DNA of 64,000 nt. Origin: Stenotrophomonas maltophilia (GTDB lineage Bacteria > Pseudomonadota > Gammaproteobacteria > Xanthomonadales > Xanthomonadaceae). The stretch's first letter is position 1. Every line of letters begins with the position of its first letter. Positions 1-11,108 of this stretch are shown one piece after another. The stretch lies in the NCBI RefSeq assembly GCF_002799155.1, contig NZ_NERD01000002.1, forward strand, positions 2,542,001-2,606,000, in the 5' to 3' direction. Both the position numbers and the translations under genes were made by a program. Under the pieces are notes generated by a model. The model saw nothing but the letters and a program-made list of their open reading frames with translations. It was not told the origin of the DNA and ran no database searches.

Positions 1-271
1 AGCGCACCCAGCCCTCACGCAGCTTGCTGGGGTCGATGTCCAGCATCATCACCACGAACAGGAACAGCACCATCACCGCGCCGACGTAGACCAGCACCAG
101 GGCCACGCCGAGGAACTCGGCGCCCACCAGCAGCCACACGCAGGCGATGGAGAAGAAGGTCAGCACCAGGCAGAGCACGGCGTGAACCGGGTTGCGCACG
201 CTGATCACCGCACCGGCCGAAACCGTTGCCGCGATGGCGAACACCCAGAAAGCGATATTTACCCAATCCAT
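1..271 (-). CDS. nuoJ: NADH-quinone oxidoreductase subunit J (partial)
   Basis: Membrane subunit of proton-pumping complex I. Only the first 90 or so residues are in the window; the gene runs off the left edge. The start ATG at 271 is followed by MDWVNIAFWVFAIAATVSAG and then hydrophobic segments containing the conserved NuoJ sequence VLVYVGAVMVLFLFVVMMLD. It lies 9 bp after the nuoI stop in the same operon. NuoJ, with NuoA, H and K, links the Q module to the antiporter-like subunits. No defect is visible in the part present. Confidence 0.93.
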   Translation of the reverse strand, partial: MDWVNIAFWVFAIAATVSAGAVISVRNPVHAVLCLVLTFFSIACVWLLVGAEFLGVALVLVYVGAVMVLFLFVVMMLDIDPSKLREGWVR

Positions 272-280
272 CTCTCGACC

Positions 281-772
281 TCAGCGGTAAGCGGCATCGG
301 CGGCGCGACGCTCGGCGATCTCGTTTTCGAGACGGTCGCCCAGGGCCAGCAGCTGCGGCTTGGTAACGATGTTTTCGCCACGATTCTCGAAGTGGTACTC
401 GAGGATGTGGGTTTCGACGATCGAGTCCACCGGGCAGCTTTCTTCGCAGAAGCCGCAGAAGATGCACTTGAACAGGTCGATGTCGTAGCGCGTGGTACGG
501 CGGGTGCCGTCTTCGCGCTTGGCCGAGTCGATGGTGATGGCCAGCGCCGGGCACACCGCCTCGCACAGCTTGCAGGCGATGCAGCGCTCTTCACCGTTGG
601 GGTAACGGCGCAGGGCGTGCAGGCCACGGAAGCGCGGCGACTGCGGGAACTTCTCCATCGGGTACATCATCGTGTACTTCGGCTTGAAGCTGTACTTCAG
701 CGTCAGCCAGAGACCAGCCAGCAGTTCGAGCAGCAGCAGGCTCTTGAAGTAATGGGTAATCCTGTTCATCAC
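281..772 (-). CDS. nuoI: NADH-quinone oxidoreductase subunit I
   Basis: Ferredoxin-like subunit of complex I, 163 residues, which carries clusters N6a and N6b toward the quinone site. Two 4Fe-4S motifs are visible: [12 protein letters not shown] near residue 65 and [13 protein letters not shown] near residue 104. The ATG start is 1 bp after the nuoH stop, so translation is probably coupled. Length is normal for the family. Confidence 0.97.
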   Translation of the reverse strand: MMNRITHYFKSLLLLELLAGLWLTLKYSFKPKYTMMYPMEKFPQSPRFRGLHALRRYPNGEERCIACKLCEAVCPALAITIDSAKREDGTRRTTRYDIDLFKCIFCGFCEESCPVDSIVETHILEYHFENRGENIVTKPQLLALGDRLENEIAERRAADAAYR

Positions 773-773
773 T

Positions 774-1868
774 TTAGACGCCCTTTTGAATCACGCCGAA
801 GAACACCATGACGGCGGTAACCGCGATCCACAGAATGGCCAGCGGGATGAAGACCTTCCAGCCCAGGCGCATGATCTGGTCATAGCGGAAGCGCGGGAAG
901 CTGGCACGGAACCAGATGTAGGCACTGGCGAAGAAGAACACCTTGACGAACAGCCACGGCGCACCACCCTTCCAGATCCAGTCGACCAGCGGCGAGACGT
1001 CGCCGAAGTTGACCCAGCCCTGGACCGGGCTCAGCCAGCCACCGAGGAAGAAGATCGAGATCAGGAAGCTGATCAGGATCATGTTCGCGTATTCGGCCAG
1101 GAAGAACAGGGCGAACGCACCGCCCGAGTATTCGACCATGTGGCCGGCGACGATTTCCGATTCGCCTTCCACCACGTCGAACGGCGCGCGGTTGGTTTCA
1201 GCCACGCCCGACACCCAGTAGATGACGAACAGCGGGAACAGCGGCAGCAGGAACCAGTCGAAGAAGCCGGAGCTGCCGGCCTGCGCCATCACGATGTTGC
1301 TCAGGTTCAGGCTGCCCGACGCGATCATCACGCCGACCAGGGCGAAGCCCATGGCGATTTCGTAGCTGATCATCTGCGCCGAGGCGCGCATCGCACCCAG
1401 GAACGCATACTTCGAGTTGGACGCCCAACCGGCCAGGATGATGCCGTAGATGCCCAGCGAGGTCATCGCCAGCAGGTACAGCAGGCCGGCGTTGGCGTTG
1501 GACAGCACGATCTGCGAATCGAAGGGCACCACCGACCAGGCCGCGAAGGCCGGGGCCAGGGTGATCAGCGGGGCCAGCAGGTAGATCGCCTTGTTGGCGC
1601 TGCTCGGCTGGACCACTTCCTTGAACAGCAGCTTGAAGACGTCGGCGAAGGCCTGGAAGATGCCCATGCCCACGTACATCGGGCCGTGGCGGACGTGCAT
1701 CCAGCCGATCAGCTTGCGCTCCCAGACCACGTAGAAGGCCACCGAGATGATCACCGGAACGGTGATCACCAGGATCTTCAGGATGATCCAGATCAGCGCG
1801 CCGATGTCACCGAGGCCAAGCAGCCACTGGTGCAGCGGGTCGACCGCGTTCAACAGCAATTCGTTCAT
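774..1868 (-). CDS. nuoH: NADH-quinone oxidoreductase subunit H
   Basis: Membrane subunit at the quinone-binding interface of complex I, 364 residues with about eight hydrophobic segments. Family signatures seen include [14 protein letters not shown] near the N terminus and [16 protein letters not shown] in the middle, a loop that lines the quinone cavity. The start overlaps the nuoG stop by 4 bp (ATGA), showing translational coupling within the operon. Confidence 0.97.
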   Translation of the reverse strand: MNELLLNAVDPLHQWLLGLGDIGALIWIILKILVITVPVIISVAFYVVWERKLIGWMHVRHGPMYVGMGIFQAFADVFKLLFKEVVQPSSANKAIYLLAPLITLAPAFAAWSVVPFDSQIVLSNANAGLLYLLAMTSLGIYGIILAGWASNSKYAFLGAMRASAQMISYEIAMGFALVGVMIASGSLNLSNIVMAQAGSSGFFDWFLLPLFPLFVIYWVSGVAETNRAPFDVVEGESEIVAGHMVEYSGGAFALFFLAEYANMILISFLISIFFLGGWLSPVQGWVNFGDVSPLVDWIWKGGAPWLFVKVFFFASAYIWFRASFPRFRYDQIMRLGWKVFIPLAILWIAVTAVMVFFGVIQKGV

Positions 1869-4099
1869 GCAGCCACCACCGTTACGCGAGCGGCACCCAG
1901 CGGCGCGGTCGCGCCGTGGCCCGATTCAATCCAGACCGAACCCGCAGCGACGCGGGCATCGACCACCACCGGCAGGGTGGCCTTGCCGGCATCGGTGCCG
2001 ACCTTGGCCATCTGCCCTTCCTGCAGCTGCAGGCGAGCGGCATCTTCAGCGTTCAGCACGATGCGCGGGGCGTTGTTGAGCGGATGCGACTGCAGCGCCG
2101 GGGCGCGGCGGACCACCGCATCGGTGCGGTAGATCGCGGCGGTCGAAGCCACTTCCAGGCCTTCGCCGGCAACCACCGGCTGCGCCGAAGCGGCAACGGT
2201 GACCGACACCGAAGCCAGGCTGGCGCGCAGGCCGGCCAGGTCGGTGAAGTCGAAACCGGCCACGGCCAGCTCGCCGCCCAGAGCACGCAGCACGCGCCAG
2301 CCTTCACGGGCCTCGCCCGGCAGCTTGCCACCGGCACGCGCCGACTGCTCGCGGCCATCGAGGTTGGTCAGGGTGGCGTCGATTTCCGGCAGTGCACCGA
2401 TCGGCAGGATCACGTCGGCGACGTCGCGGGTCGAGGTGCAGGCGAACTGGCTGAACGCCACCACCTGGGCACCGGCCAGCGCCTTGCGCGCGGCGGGTGC
2501 ATCGGCGAAGTCCAGGCCCGGCTCCAGGCCGTACACCACGTAGGCCTGGCGCGGCTGCGCCAGCATCGCGGCGACGTCCTTGCCGGCCGGCAGCACACCG
2601 GCGCGGGTCAGGCCAACGGCGTTGGCGCCCTGCGGGATGCGGCACAGCTTGGCACCGGTGGCGGCGGCGAAGTCACGCGCGGCGGCGCGGATCGCGGCAG
2701 CCTGCGGGTGGTTTTCGGCGATGCCACCAACGATCAGCACGGTGTTGTTGCCGCCCTGCACCGCCGAACGCAGCTCGGCGTTGGCCAGTGCGTCGACGAA
2801 CTTCGACGGCGCAACGATCTGCTTGCCGGCAATGCTGAAGGCGAAGTCGAAGTCCACCGGGTTGACGACGTGGATCTTCGCGCCGTTGGTGGTCTGCGCC
2901 TTGCGCAGGCGGGCGTGCAGCAGCGGCAGTTCGTGGCGGATGTTGCTGCCCAGAACGACGATGCGGTCGGCGCCTTCGATCTCGGCCAGCGGCAGGCCGA
3001 ATACTTCGGCGGTTGCAGCGTCGGAGAAATCGCGGTTGTTGATGCGGTGGTCGATGTTGCTCGAGCCCAGGCCCTTGGCCAGGCGGGCCAGCAGCGCGCC
3101 CTCCTCGTTCGAAGTCGACGGGTGCACCAGCACGCCCAGGTTGTCGCCCTGGTTGGCCTTGAGGATCTCGGCGGCCGCGGCCAGGCCTTCGGCCCAGCTC
3201 ACTTCCTTCCACTCGCCATTGACCTTGCGCAGCGGCTTGACCGCACGGTCTTCGCTGTACAGGCCCTGGTGTGAGTAGCGGTCACGGTCGGACAGCCAGC
3301 ACTCGTTCACCGCTTCGTTGTCGCGCGGCACGGTGCGCAGCACTTCGCCGCGACGCACGTGCAGGAACAGGTTCGAACCCATCGCGTCGTGGTAGCCCAG
3401 CGACTCGCGCGCGGTCAGCTCCCACGGGCGGGCGCGGAACTGGAACACCTTGTTGGTCAGCGCGCCAACCGGGCAGACGTCGACGACGTTGCCGGACAGC
3501 TCGGTGGTCAGCGGCTTGCCGTCGAAGGTACCGATCTGCAGGTTCTCACCGCGGTACATGCCACCCAGCTCGTAGGTACCGGCAACGTCGGCGGTGAAGC
3601 GGACGCAGCGGGTGCACTGGATGCAGCGGGTCATTTCGGTGGCAACCAGCGGGCCCATGTCCTCGTCCGGCACCACGCGCTTGCGCTCGTTGAAGCGGCT
3701 GACCGAACGGCCATAGCCCAGCGACACGTCCTGCAGTTCGCACTCGCCGCCCTGGTCGCAGATCGGGCAGTCCAGCGGATGGTTGATGAGCAGGAACTCC
3801 ATCACCGAGCGCTGGAACTTCAGCGCCTTCTCACTGCGGGTGGCGACCTTCATGCCGTCCATCACCGGGGTGGCGCAGGCCGGCGCCGGCTTCGGCGACT
3901 TCTCCACGTCTACCAGGCACATGCGGCAGTTGGCGGCGATCGGCAGCTTCTCGTGGTAGCAGAAGCGCGGAATCGAAATGCCGGCCTTGTCGGCCGCCTG
4001 GATGATCATCGAACCCTTGGGCACGACCAGCGACTTGCCATCGATTTCGATGGTCACGTGATCCGGTGGCACGTTCGGGTTTACGGGTTGCGCGCTCAT
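1865..4099 (-). CDS. nuoG: NADH-quinone oxidoreductase subunit G
   Basis: Large iron-sulfur subunit of the peripheral arm, 744 residues. The N-terminal 2Fe-2S domain has [17 protein letters not shown]. It is followed by [18 protein letters not shown] (the His/Cys cluster segment) and by a 4Fe-4S segment with [11 protein letters not shown]. The rest resembles a molybdopterin-oxidoreductase domain used as a scaffold. It overlaps both nuoF and nuoH by 4 bp. The C-terminal third is less conserved and alanine-rich, which is usual in this family. Confidence 0.96.
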   Translation of the reverse strand: MSAQPVNPNVPPDHVTIEIDGKSLVVPKGSMIIQAADKAGISIPRFCYHEKLPIAANCRMCLVDVEKSPKPAPACATPVMDGMKVATRSEKALKFQRSVMEFLLINHPLDCPICDQGGECELQDVSLGYGRSVSRFNERKRVVPDEDMGPLVATEMTRCIQCTRCVRFTADVAGTYELGGMYRGENLQIGTFDGKPLTTELSGNVVDVCPVGALTNKVFQFRARPWELTARESLGYHDAMGSNLFLHVRRGEVLRTVPRDNEAVNECWLSDRDRYSHQGLYSEDRAVKPLRKVNGEWKEVSWAEGLAAAAEILKANQGDNLGVLVHPSTSNEEGALLARLAKGLGSSNIDHRINNRDFSDAATAEVFGLPLAEIEGADRIVVLGSNIRHELPLLHARLRKAQTTNGAKIHVVNPVDFDFAFSIAGKQIVAPSKFVDALANAELRSAVQGGNNTVLIVGGIAENHPQAAAIRAAARDFAAATGAKLCRIPQGANAVGLTRAGVLPAGKDVAAMLAQPRQAYVVYGLEPGLDFADAPAARKALAGAQVVAFSQFACTSTRDVADVILPIGALPEIDATLTNLDGREQSARAGGKLPGEAREGWRVLRALGGELAVAGFDFTDLAGLRASLASVSVTVAASAQPVVAGEGLEVASTAAIYRTDAVVRRAPALQSHPLNNAPRIVLNAEDAARLQLQEGQMAKVGTDAGKATLPVVVDARVAAGSVWIESGHGATAPLGAARVTVVAA

Positions 4100-5436
4100 G
4101 CGGCGGCTGCCTCCACCTTCTTGCCGTCAACCATCGAATGACCGTTGACGATGTAATACTCGAATTCGTCCCAGAACTGGCGCAGGAAGCCCTGGATGGG
4201 CCATGCAGCCGCTTCACCGAACGCACAGATGGTGTGGCCTTCGATCTGGCCGGCCACCGCCTTCAGCTGGTGCAGGTCTTCCATCGTGGCCTTGCCGGCG
4301 ACGATGCGCTCCAGCACGCGGTGCATCCAGCCGGTGCCTTCACGGCACGGGGTGCACTGGCCGCACGATTCCTTGTGGAAGAACTGGCTGATGCGGCAGG
4401 CGAACTTGACGCAGCAGACGCTGTCGTCGAGCACCACGATCGCACCCGACCCCAGGCCGGAGCCCAGCGCACGGATGGTGTCGTAGTCCATCGGCAGATC
4501 CTTCAGCTCGGCCGCGGTCAGCACCGGCATCGACACGCCGCCCGGGATCGCACCCTTCAGCGTGCGGCCCGGACGCAGGCCACCGGCCATTTCCAGCAGG
4601 TCGTGGAATTTGGTGCCGAGCGGCACTTCGAAGTTGCCGCCGTTCTGCACGCAGCCGGACACCGAGAAGCACTTCGGGCCGCCGTTGGCGGTCAGGCTCA
4701 GGCCCTTGAACCACTCCGGACCGTTGCGGATGATCGCTGGCACCGAACCGTAGGTTTCGGTGTTGTTGATCGTCGACGGCTTGCCATAGAGGCCAAAGTT
4801 GGCCGGGAACGGCGGCTTGTAGCGCGGCTGGCCCTTCTTGCCTTCCAGCGATTCCATCAGCGCGGTTTCTTCGCCGCAGATGTACGCGCCGGCGCCCAGC
4901 GCACCGTAAATGTCGATGTCCACGCCCGAGCCCATCACGTTCTTGCCCAGCCAGCCATTTGCATAGGCGTCGGCCAGGGCCTGCTCGAAGTGCTCGAACG
5001 GCTCGTGGTGGAACTCACCGCGCAGGTAGTTGTACCCCACGGTCGAACCGGTGGCGTAGCAGGCGATTGCCATGCCTTCCACCACCGAATGCGGGTTGTA
5101 GCGCAGGATGTCGCGGTCCTTGCAGGTGCCCGGCTCGGATTCGTCCGAGTTGCAGAGGATGTACTTCTGCATGTTGCCCTTGGGCATGAAGGACCACTTC
5201 AGGCCGGTCGGGAAGCCTGCGCCACCGCGGCCACGCAGGCCCGAGGCCTTGACCATCTCGATGACCTGCTCCGGCGGGATCTTCTCTTCGAGGATCTTGC
5301 GCAGGGCGGCGTAGCCACCGGTCTTCAGGTAGCTTTCGTACGACCACGGGGTGTCGTAATGCAGGGTGGTGTAGACCACCTGGTGCGGCAGCGGCGCGGG
5401 GCCGACCGGACCCTTGGATTCGTGGTGATGTGCCAT
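4096..5436 (-). CDS. nuoF: NADH-quinone oxidoreductase subunit F
   Basis: NADH-oxidising flavoprotein subunit, 446 residues. It binds FMN and NADH and carries the N3 4Fe-4S cluster. The FMN/NADH loop [14 protein letters not shown] is near residue 70, [13 protein letters not shown] near residue 180, and the cluster motif [12 protein letters not shown], with its fourth ligand in TICAFG, near the C terminus. It starts 4 bp after the nuoE stop and overlaps nuoG by 4 bp. Confidence 0.97.
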   Translation of the reverse strand: MAHHHESKGPVGPAPLPHQVVYTTLHYDTPWSYESYLKTGGYAALRKILEEKIPPEQVIEMVKASGLRGRGGAGFPTGLKWSFMPKGNMQKYILCNSDESEPGTCKDRDILRYNPHSVVEGMAIACYATGSTVGYNYLRGEFHHEPFEHFEQALADAYANGWLGKNVMGSGVDIDIYGALGAGAYICGEETALMESLEGKKGQPRYKPPFPANFGLYGKPSTINNTETYGSVPAIIRNGPEWFKGLSLTANGGPKCFSVSGCVQNGGNFEVPLGTKFHDLLEMAGGLRPGRTLKGAIPGGVSMPVLTAAELKDLPMDYDTIRALGSGLGSGAIVVLDDSVCCVKFACRISQFFHKESCGQCTPCREGTGWMHRVLERIVAGKATMEDLHQLKAVAGQIEGHTICAFGEAAAWPIQGFLRQFWDEFEYYIVNGHSMVDGKKVEAAAA

Positions 5437-5440
5437 GCCC

Positions 5441-5968
5441 TTACTCCAGCCCGTCCAGCAGCTCGTCGACCTTTTCCAGGGTCAGACGCTCATGGTAGTG
5501 ACCGTTGATGACCATCATCGGCGCGCCGCCGCAGCCGGCCAGGCACTCTTCCTCGCGCTTGAGGTAGACGCGGCCGTCCGGGGTCGATTCACCGTGCTTG
5601 ATGCCCAGCTTCTTCTCGCAATGGCGGACGATGTCCTCGGCGCCATTGAGCCAGCAGCTGATGTTGGTGCAGATGGCCACGTTGTTGCGGCCCACCTTCT
5701 CGGTCTCGAACATCGAGTAGAAGCTGGCGACCTCGTAGGCCCACACCGGCGGCAGGTCGAGGTACTTGGCCACGGCGGCGATCAGCTCGTCGGTCAGCCA
5801 GCCCTCGTTCTGCTCCTGGGCCGCGTGCAGGCCCTGCAGCACGGCAGAGCGCTTGCGGTCCGGCGGGAACTTGGACAACCAGTGATCGATGTGAGCGCGG
5901 GTCTTGTCGCTCAGCACCACCATCGGGTCGACGTCGCGCGCCGCCTCGAAATTACCTGTCGCCTTCAT
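5441..5968 (-). CDS. nuoE: NADH-quinone oxidoreductase subunit E
   Basis: Thioredoxin-like 2Fe-2S subunit (cluster N1a), 175 residues. The four ligand cysteines are visible in CTNISC and in CLAGCGGAP, spaced as expected. The adjacent gene upstream is nuoD, separated by 97 bp that hold a GC-rich hairpin (about 6018-6036). This is the longest gap in the operon. NuoE works with NuoF and NuoG in the NADH dehydrogenase module. Confidence 0.96.
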   Translation of the reverse strand: MKATGNFEAARDVDPMVVLSDKTRAHIDHWLSKFPPDRKRSAVLQGLHAAQEQNEGWLTDELIAAVAKYLDLPPVWAYEVASFYSMFETEKVGRNNVAICTNISCWLNGAEDIVRHCEKKLGIKHGESTPDGRVYLKREEECLAGCGGAPMMVINGHYHERLTLEKVDELLDGLE

Positions 5969-6065
5969 CGGCCGACCTCAGCGAAATGCATAACGTGAAA
6001 TTGCAGAAACTGCGGCGCCGGCTTGCGCCGGCTGCCTGCAGCGGGCGTTGGCGTGGCGGACGGCA

Positions 6066-7373
6066 TTACCGGTCAACCTCGCCGAACACCAGGTCGTAGG
6101 TACCGATCATCGCCACCACGTCGGCCAGCATGTGGCCGCGCACGATCGAATCGATCGAGGACAGGTGGGCGAAGCCCGGTGCGCGCAGGTGCACGCGGAA
6201 GGGCTTGTTGGCGCCATCGGAGACCAGGTAGCAGCCGAACTCGCCCTTGGGCGCTTCCACTGCCGCGTAGGTTTCACCGGCCGGCACGCAGTAGCCTTCG
6301 CTGAACAGCTTGAAGTGGTGGATCAGCGCTTCCATGTCGTCCTTCATGTCCTCGCGCTTGGGCGGAGCGACCTTGAAGTTCTTGACCATGACCGGGCCGG
6401 GGTTGGCCTTCAGCCACGCCACGCACTGCTTGATGATGCGGTTGGACTCGCGCATTTCGGCGACGCGGACCAGGTAGCGGTCGTAGCAGTCGCCTTCCTT
6501 GCCCAGCGGGATGTCGAAATCGACGGCATCGTACTTGGCGTACGGACGCTTCTTGCGCAGGTCCCAGGCAACGCCCGAGCCGCGCAGCATCACGCCGGTC
6601 ATGCCCCACTGGTGGGCCAGTTCCGGACTCACCACACCGATGCCGACGGTACGCTGCTTCCAGATACGGTTGTCGGTCAGCAGGGTTTCGTATTCGTCGA
6701 TGCGCTTGGGGAACTCGACGGTGAAGTTCTCCAGGAAGTCCAGCAGCGAGCCTTCGCGCGCAGCATTGAGCTGCTTCAACGCCTTGCCCTTGTGCCAGCG
6801 CGACTCCTTGTACTTCGGCATGTGGTCCGGCAGGTCGCGGTAGACACCGCCCGGACGGTAGTACGCCGCGTGCATGCGCGCGCCGGAGACCGCTTCATAG
6901 CAGTCCATCAGCTCTTCGCGCTCGCGGAAGGCATACAGCATCACCGCCATCGCCCCCAGGTCGAGCGCGTTGGAGCCCAGCCACATCAGGTGGTTGAGGA
7001 TACGGGTGATTTCGTCGTACATGGTGCGGATGTACTGCGCACGCTCCGGCGCCTCGATGCCCATCAGGGTCTCGATCGCGCGCACGTAGGCGTGCTCGTT
7101 GCACATCATCGACACGTAATCCAGGCGATCCATGTAGCCGATCGACTGGTTGAACGGCTTGGACTCGGCCAGCTTTTCGGTACCACGGTGCAGCAGACCC
7201 ACGTGCGGGTCGGCGCGCATGATGGTTTCGCCGTCCATTTCCAGGATCAGGCGCAGCACACCGTGAGCGGCCGGATGCTGCGGGCCGAAGTTCATGGTGT
7301 AGTTGCGGATTTCCTGCCGGCTTTCAGCGGCGTTGCTGGCGAACGCTTCGCCGGCCTGGTGTACGTGGCTCAC
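6066..7373 (-). CDS. nuoD: NADH-quinone oxidoreductase subunit D
   Basis: 49-kDa-type subunit related to the large subunit of NiFe hydrogenases, 435 residues. With NuoB it forms the quinone-reduction site. Family landmarks include [15 protein letters not shown] near residue 28, [14 protein letters not shown] and [12 protein letters not shown]. NuoD is separate from NuoC here, unlike the fused NuoCD of enterobacteria. The start overlaps the nuoC stop by 4 bp (ATGA). Confidence 0.97.
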   Translation of the reverse strand: MSHVHQAGEAFASNAAESRQEIRNYTMNFGPQHPAAHGVLRLILEMDGETIMRADPHVGLLHRGTEKLAESKPFNQSIGYMDRLDYVSMMCNEHAYVRAIETLMGIEAPERAQYIRTMYDEITRILNHLMWLGSNALDLGAMAVMLYAFREREELMDCYEAVSGARMHAAYYRPGGVYRDLPDHMPKYKESRWHKGKALKQLNAAREGSLLDFLENFTVEFPKRIDEYETLLTDNRIWKQRTVGIGVVSPELAHQWGMTGVMLRGSGVAWDLRKKRPYAKYDAVDFDIPLGKEGDCYDRYLVRVAEMRESNRIIKQCVAWLKANPGPVMVKNFKVAPPKREDMKDDMEALIHHFKLFSEGYCVPAGETYAAVEAPKGEFGCYLVSDGANKPFRVHLRAPGFAHLSSIDSIVRGHMLADVVAMIGTYDLVFGEVDR

Positions 7374-8119
7374 TTCACTGCCTCCTGCGCGCGCTCACCT
7401 TCTGCGGTCTGCAGACGGGCATCGTCGCGGATCACGCGCGGCACGCCGACACGCGGCTCCACCGAGGTGACCGGTTCGTAGATCACGCGCTTCTTTTCTT
7501 CGTCGTAGCGGACTTCGACATTGCCGATCAGCGGGAAGTCCTTGCGGAACGGATGGCCGACGAAACCGTAGTCGGTCAGGATCCGGCGCAGGTCCGGGTG
7601 GCCTTCGAAGATCACGCCGTACAGGTCGAACGCTTCGCGCTCGAACCAGTTCAGGCCCGGCCAGATGCCGGTCAGCGAGGACACCACCGGCAGCGCTTCG
7701 TCAGGGGCGAAGCAGCGCAGGTGCATCATCAGGTTGTGCTGGTACGAGCGCAGCTGGGCGACCACGGCGAAACGCTGGGTCGGCATGTGCTGCGGGCGGG
7801 CACCATCGGCGCCGTTCTCCTCGGTGGGGAACTCACCCCACGCGAAGCGGCCTTGGGCCTTGCCTTCGACGCCACGGCTGAAGCCCTGCGAGGACACATC
7901 GGCGGTATCCCATTCGTCGGAGCCATAACCAAGGTAGTCGACGCCGCAGAGATCCACGGCCTGCTCGAAACCAAACTCGTCACGCAGCGCCAGGGCGGTG
8001 GCGTGCCACTCGGCGGCAGGCACTTCCAGCGTCACTTCGCCGCGGGGTTCGACCACGATGACCTTCGCACCAGCGAAACGTACGGAGAGTCGGTCGATGA
8101 AGGATGCTTGCTCTGCCAT
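7370..8119 (-). CDS. nuoC: NADH-quinone oxidoreductase subunit C
   Basis: 30-kDa-type subunit of the peripheral arm, 249 residues. The family signature [20 protein letters not shown] is followed by [21 protein letters not shown] low-conservation insert of about 50 residues in the middle (after the [11 protein letters not shown] strand) makes it longer than many NuoC proteins. It sits between nuoB (34 bp gap) and nuoD (4 bp overlap). Confidence 0.96.
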   Translation of the reverse strand: MAEQASFIDRLSVRFAGAKVIVVEPRGEVTLEVPAAEWHATALALRDEFGFEQAVDLCGVDYLGYGSDEWDTADVSSQGFSRGVEGKAQGRFAWGEFPTEENGADGARPQHMPTQRFAVVAQLRSYQHNLMMHLRCFAPDEALPVVSSLTGIWPGLNWFEREAFDLYGVIFEGHPDLRRILTDYGFVGHPFRKDFPLIGNVEVRYDEEKKRVIYEPVTSVEPRVGVPRVIRDDARLQTAEGERAQEAVK

Positions 8120-8152
8120 GGGGGCTTGGCGCGCTCTTGTCAGGTGAAGGGG

Positions 8153-8707
8153 TCAGCGGGCGATGGTCTGTGTACGCCAGATCTTCTTCTGCAGCTGCAG
8201 GATCCCGTACACCAGCGCCTCGGCGGTCGGCGGGCAGCCCGGGACGTAGACGTCCACCGGCACCACGCGATCACAGCCGCGCACCACAGAATAGGAATAG
8301 TGGTAATAGCCGCCGCCGTTGGCGCAGCTACCCATCGAGATGACCCACTTCGGGTCCGGCATCTGGTCGTAGACCTTGCGCAGCGCCGGGGCCATCTTGT
8401 TGACCAGGGTGCCGGCGACGATCATCACGTCGGACTGACGCGGCGACGGGCGGAACACCACACCGTAGCGGTCAAGGTCCAGGCGCGCGGCGCCGGCGTG
8501 CATCATCTCGACCGCGCAGCAGGCCAGACCGAAGGTCATCGGCCACATCGAGCCGGTGCGCGCCCAGTTCAGCAGTGCGTCGACGCTGGTGGTGACGAAG
8601 CCCTTTTCCAGCAGCGGGTTGTCGCCTTCCGGCCGCAGGATGTCATCAACCCGGCCTTCCGGCGACGGGTTGTTCATGAGGCCATCGAGAGTCTGAATCA
8701 CTCCCAT
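8153..8707 (-). CDS. nuoB: NADH-quinone oxidoreductase subunit B
   Basis: PSST-type subunit that holds terminal cluster N2, 184 residues. The cysteine ligands are visible in [15 protein letters not shown], in [12 protein letters not shown] and in VPGCPP. The start is the ATG at 8707, which lies inside the end of nuoA and gives [14 protein letters not shown]; the two genes overlap by 10 bp. The frame stays open upstream, but the extra residues are out-of-frame nuoA sequence and match no NuoB. Confidence 0.96.
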   Translation of the reverse strand: MGVIQTLDGLMNNPSPEGRVDDILRPEGDNPLLEKGFVTTSVDALLNWARTGSMWPMTFGLACCAVEMMHAGAARLDLDRYGVVFRPSPRQSDVMIVAGTLVNKMAPALRKVYDQMPDPKWVISMGSCANGGGYYHYSYSVVRGCDRVVPVDVYVPGCPPTAEALVYGILQLQKKIWRTQTIAR

Positions 8708-9054
8708 TCCAGCGCTCCCTTCTTCCAGACGTAAATGAAACCGAGGAACAGCATGCCGACGAACAGGCCCATGGTGATGAGCGAACGCGCGCCCAGCTCC
8801 ATGAAGACCTGGGTCCAGGGCACGATGAAGATGATTTCCAGGTCGAAGACGATGAACTGGATCGCGATCAGGTAGTAGCGCACGTCGAACTTCATGCGCG
8901 CATCTTCGAAGGCCTCGAAGCCGCACTCGTACGGCGACAGCTTTTCCAGATCGGGGCGGCGGGGACCGAGGAATCGACCAACCAGCATCAGCGTAATACC
9001 GATACCGGTGGCAACGATCAGAAACAGCAGAGACGGCAAATATTCGGCCAGCAC
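8698..9054 (-). CDS. nuoA: NADH-quinone oxidoreductase subunit A
   Basis: Small membrane subunit, 118 residues with three hydrophobic segments. [20 protein letters not shown] is the NuoA loop signature. I place the start at the GTG at 9054 ([10 protein letters not shown]), preceded by a purine-rich AAGAGAG about 7 bases upstream. Longer versions of the frame would run into the tRNA. It is the first gene of the nuo operon, so the promoter should lie in 9055-9165 or upstream of the tRNA. I see no clear consensus there. Confidence 0.93.
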   Translation of the reverse strand: MLAEYLPSLLFLIVATGIGITLMLVGRFLGPRRPDLEKLSPYECGFEAFEDARMKFDVRYYLIAIQFIVFDLEIIFIVPWTQVFMELGARSLITMGLFVGMLFLGFIYVWKKGALEWE

Positions 9055-9165
9055 AGCGATTCTCTCTTGCCTCTGCCGCCGCGCCTGCAGGCGCTTTGGC
9101 ATGGGGGAGTGGACGGGAATCTGCCTGGCGCCTTGCGCGCCAGACGAACCCGCTTTACTTACAAA

Positions 9166-9250
9166 TGGTGCCCAAGAGGGGACTCGAACCCCTACGACTT
9201 GCGTCGCTACCACCTCAAGGTAGTGCGTCTACCAATTCCGCCACCTGGGC
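9166..9250 (-). tRNA. tRNA-Leu (anticodon GAG)
   Basis: On the minus strand the 85-base sequence starts GCCCAGGTGGCGGAATTGG and ends CTTGGGCACCA, with an encoded CCA. The 7-bp acceptor stem pairs with one G-T. The anticodon stem CTACC/GGTAG encloses the loop TTGAGGT, giving anticodon GAG. A long variable arm is present (class II tRNA). TTCGAGTCC is the T loop. It lies between secG and nuoA, an arrangement I recall for related proteobacteria. Confidence 0.97.
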
Positions 9251-9301
9251 AAACGATCACATCAGACTATGTTCCCGATGCGCCGCGTATTGTAACCGGC
9301 T

Positions 9302-9739
9302 TCAGTCTTTCTGGGAGCCTTCCGAAGGCTTTTCTTCACCAGAAACCGAAGATTCCGCCTGAGCCGGCACATTCGCGGCCGGAACCGGGGCGGCCGGGAC
9401 CGCATCGGCCTTCGGAACGGCCGGCAGTTCGCCCGCCGGAGCCGCCGGAGCGACTGCCGCCGGGGCGGACATCAGGCCCAGATCCTGGTCGGCCGCCGGG
9501 CGACTGCCATGGCCGGCATACCAGGCCATGAAGAGGCTGATGCCGAAGAACACGACAGCCAGCCACTTGGTCGACTTGGACAGGAAGTTCGAGGCACCGC
9601 GCGCACCGAACACCGTACCCGAGGCACCGGCACCAAAGCCCGAACCCGCCGCCGCCCCCGAGCCACGCTGCATCAGGATCAGCGCGATCATGGCCACAGC
9701 GACCAGCACGTAGACGACATTGAGGATCAACATCAGCAT
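9302..9739 (-). CDS. secG: Protein-export membrane protein SecG
   Basis: Auxiliary subunit of the SecYEG translocon, 145 residues. Two transmembrane segments are visible (ILNVVYVLVAVAMIALILMQ, and WLAVVFFGISLFMAWYAG near residue 60), flanking the SecG-type glycine-rich loop with RGASNFLSKSTKWLA. The C-terminal half is a low-complexity Ala/Pro tail, long compared with E. coli SecG (about 110 residues). The start is the ATG at 9739; a second in-frame ATG at 9733 is possible. It lies 31 bp downstream of tpiA and was probably co-transcribed with it. Confidence 0.93.
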   Translation of the reverse strand: MLMLILNVVYVLVAVAMIALILMQRGSGAAAGSGFGAGASGTVFGARGASNFLSKSTKWLAVVFFGISLFMAWYAGHGSRPAADQDLGLMSAPAAVAPAAPAGELPAVPKADAVPAAPVPAANVPAQAESSVSGEEKPSEGSQKD

Positions 9740-9770
9740 TGGAAACCGCCCTCGGACAAAACTTCTAGGA

Positions 9771-10526
9771 TTAGTTCGCGGCCGCCGCCCGTGCGATGGC
9801 CAGGAAGTCCGCGGCCACCAGGGAGGCGCCGCCGACCAGCCCACCATCGACATCCGGCTGCGCGAACAGTTCCCCGGCATTGTCGGGCTTCACGCTACCG
9901 CCGTAAACAATGGGCAGTGAATCAGCGATTCTAGCATCGAAACGCGCGACTTCGCCACGGATGAACGCGTGCACCTGCTGCGCCTGCTCCTTGCTGGCGG
10001 TACGGCCGGTGCCGATGGCCCAGACTGGCTCGTAGGCAACCACGGCCTCGGCGAAACCAGCCGCGCCGACCCGCTCCAGCACCGGCGCCAGCTGGCTGGC
10101 GATGACCGCTTCGGTCTGCCCGGCCTCGCGCTGCTCCAGGGTCTCGCCCACGCACAGCACCGGCACCAGGCCGGCGTGCTGGGCGGCGGCGAACTTGCGC
10201 GCGACCAGCTCGCTGCTTTCATGGTGGTACTGGCGGCGCTCGGAATGGCCGACCAGGCCATAGCGGGCCCCGACCTCGACCAGCATGGCCGCGCAGACCT
10301 CGCCGGTGTAGGCGCCCTTCTCATTGCTGCTTACGTCCTGCGCGCCAAAGGCCAGGCCGGTCTCGCCGAAGTCCTCGACCAGCTCGCCCAGGTACGGCAG
10401 CGGTGGCAGGATCACCACGTCCACCCCCTCCAGCGGCAGCCCGGCGGCCACCTGCCCCAGCAGTTCATTGGCGAATTGACGGCTGCCATGCAGCTTCCAG
10501 TTTCCGGCGACGATCTTGCGGCGCAT
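9771..10526 (-). CDS. tpiA: Triosephosphate isomerase
   Basis: Interconverts dihydroxyacetone phosphate and glyceraldehyde 3-phosphate in glycolysis and gluconeogenesis. The protein has 251 residues. Catalytic segments are visible: GNWKLHGS (Lys), GLVGHSERR (His) and VAYEPVWAIGTG (Glu), and the phosphate-binding YGGSVKPDN near the C terminus. The start ATG at 10526 gives MRRKIVAGNWK, the normal N terminus. An AGGAG-like sequence lies upstream. A LacI-type operator candidate lies 66 bases upstream. Confidence 0.97.
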   Translation of the reverse strand: MRRKIVAGNWKLHGSRQFANELLGQVAAGLPLEGVDVVILPPLPYLGELVEDFGETGLAFGAQDVSSNEKGAYTGEVCAAMLVEVGARYGLVGHSERRQYHHESSELVARKFAAAQHAGLVPVLCVGETLEQREAGQTEAVIASQLAPVLERVGAAGFAEAVVAYEPVWAIGTGRTASKEQAQQVHAFIRGEVARFDARIADSLPIVYGGSVKPDNAGELFAQPDVDGGLVGGASLVAADFLAIARAAAAN

Positions 10527-10591
10527 GAGCGGGTGGCTCCTGTGTGAAGTCAGCCGGTCATGATACCCGTTGCGGCAAAAATCCGTTTCCG

Positions 10592-10605
10592 TGTAAGCGT
10601 TTACA
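10592..10605. promoter_or_regulatory. Candidate LacI-family operator upstream of tpiA
   Basis: TGTAAGCGTTTACA is a near-perfect 14-bp palindrome (one mismatched pair) with a central CG. This is the shape of operators bound by LacI/GalR-family regulators. It lies 66-79 bases upstream of the tpiA start, in the only AT-rich part of the upstream region. The regulator is unknown and this assignment is inference. Confidence 0.4.
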
Positions 10606-11108
10606 TGGATTTTCAGCCAACGGCGCCGCCCCTCGTGGCGGGGGCGCAGAGAGCCCGGTTGGATTTGGGGCGTGGCCGGGCGGGTGGGACTGCGCAGGGG
10701 GCGCTGCAAGTCCCCCTCCGGGGCCCGGCCCAGCCGCTGGCGGCTGTGCGTTCGGGCGCTTGCGAAGCAGTGCTTCGCAAGCAAAGCGCCCTCACCCATG
10801 TAAGCTCGGTCGCCGCTTGCTCGTGTGCGCTGTCCTGCACACACGAGCAAGACCGGGGTTGGGCGCCCTACCCCACCCGCCCGGCCTCTGACACATTCCG
10901 GCGGTTCCGCCCGCCACGGAAAGAAAAAAGAAGAGCAAGGGCAAAAGCAGAAGCAGGAGCAGCACTCCGGTCGACCGCCGGTGTCAGATCCCTTTTCCGC
11001 AGGAAAAGGGATCTGACACCTACCCCACTTCGATCTGACAGATGTGTCGACCAAGGTCGACACCTACCAGAAGCCGCCCGTACCCACCGTCACCGGGAGA
11101 CTGTCGAA

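Noticed and set aside
10758-10851. Adjacent hairpins considered as a possible CRISPR or integron site
   Set aside because: The two hairpins have unrelated sequences, and there is no regular repeat-spacer spacing and no cas or integrase gene.
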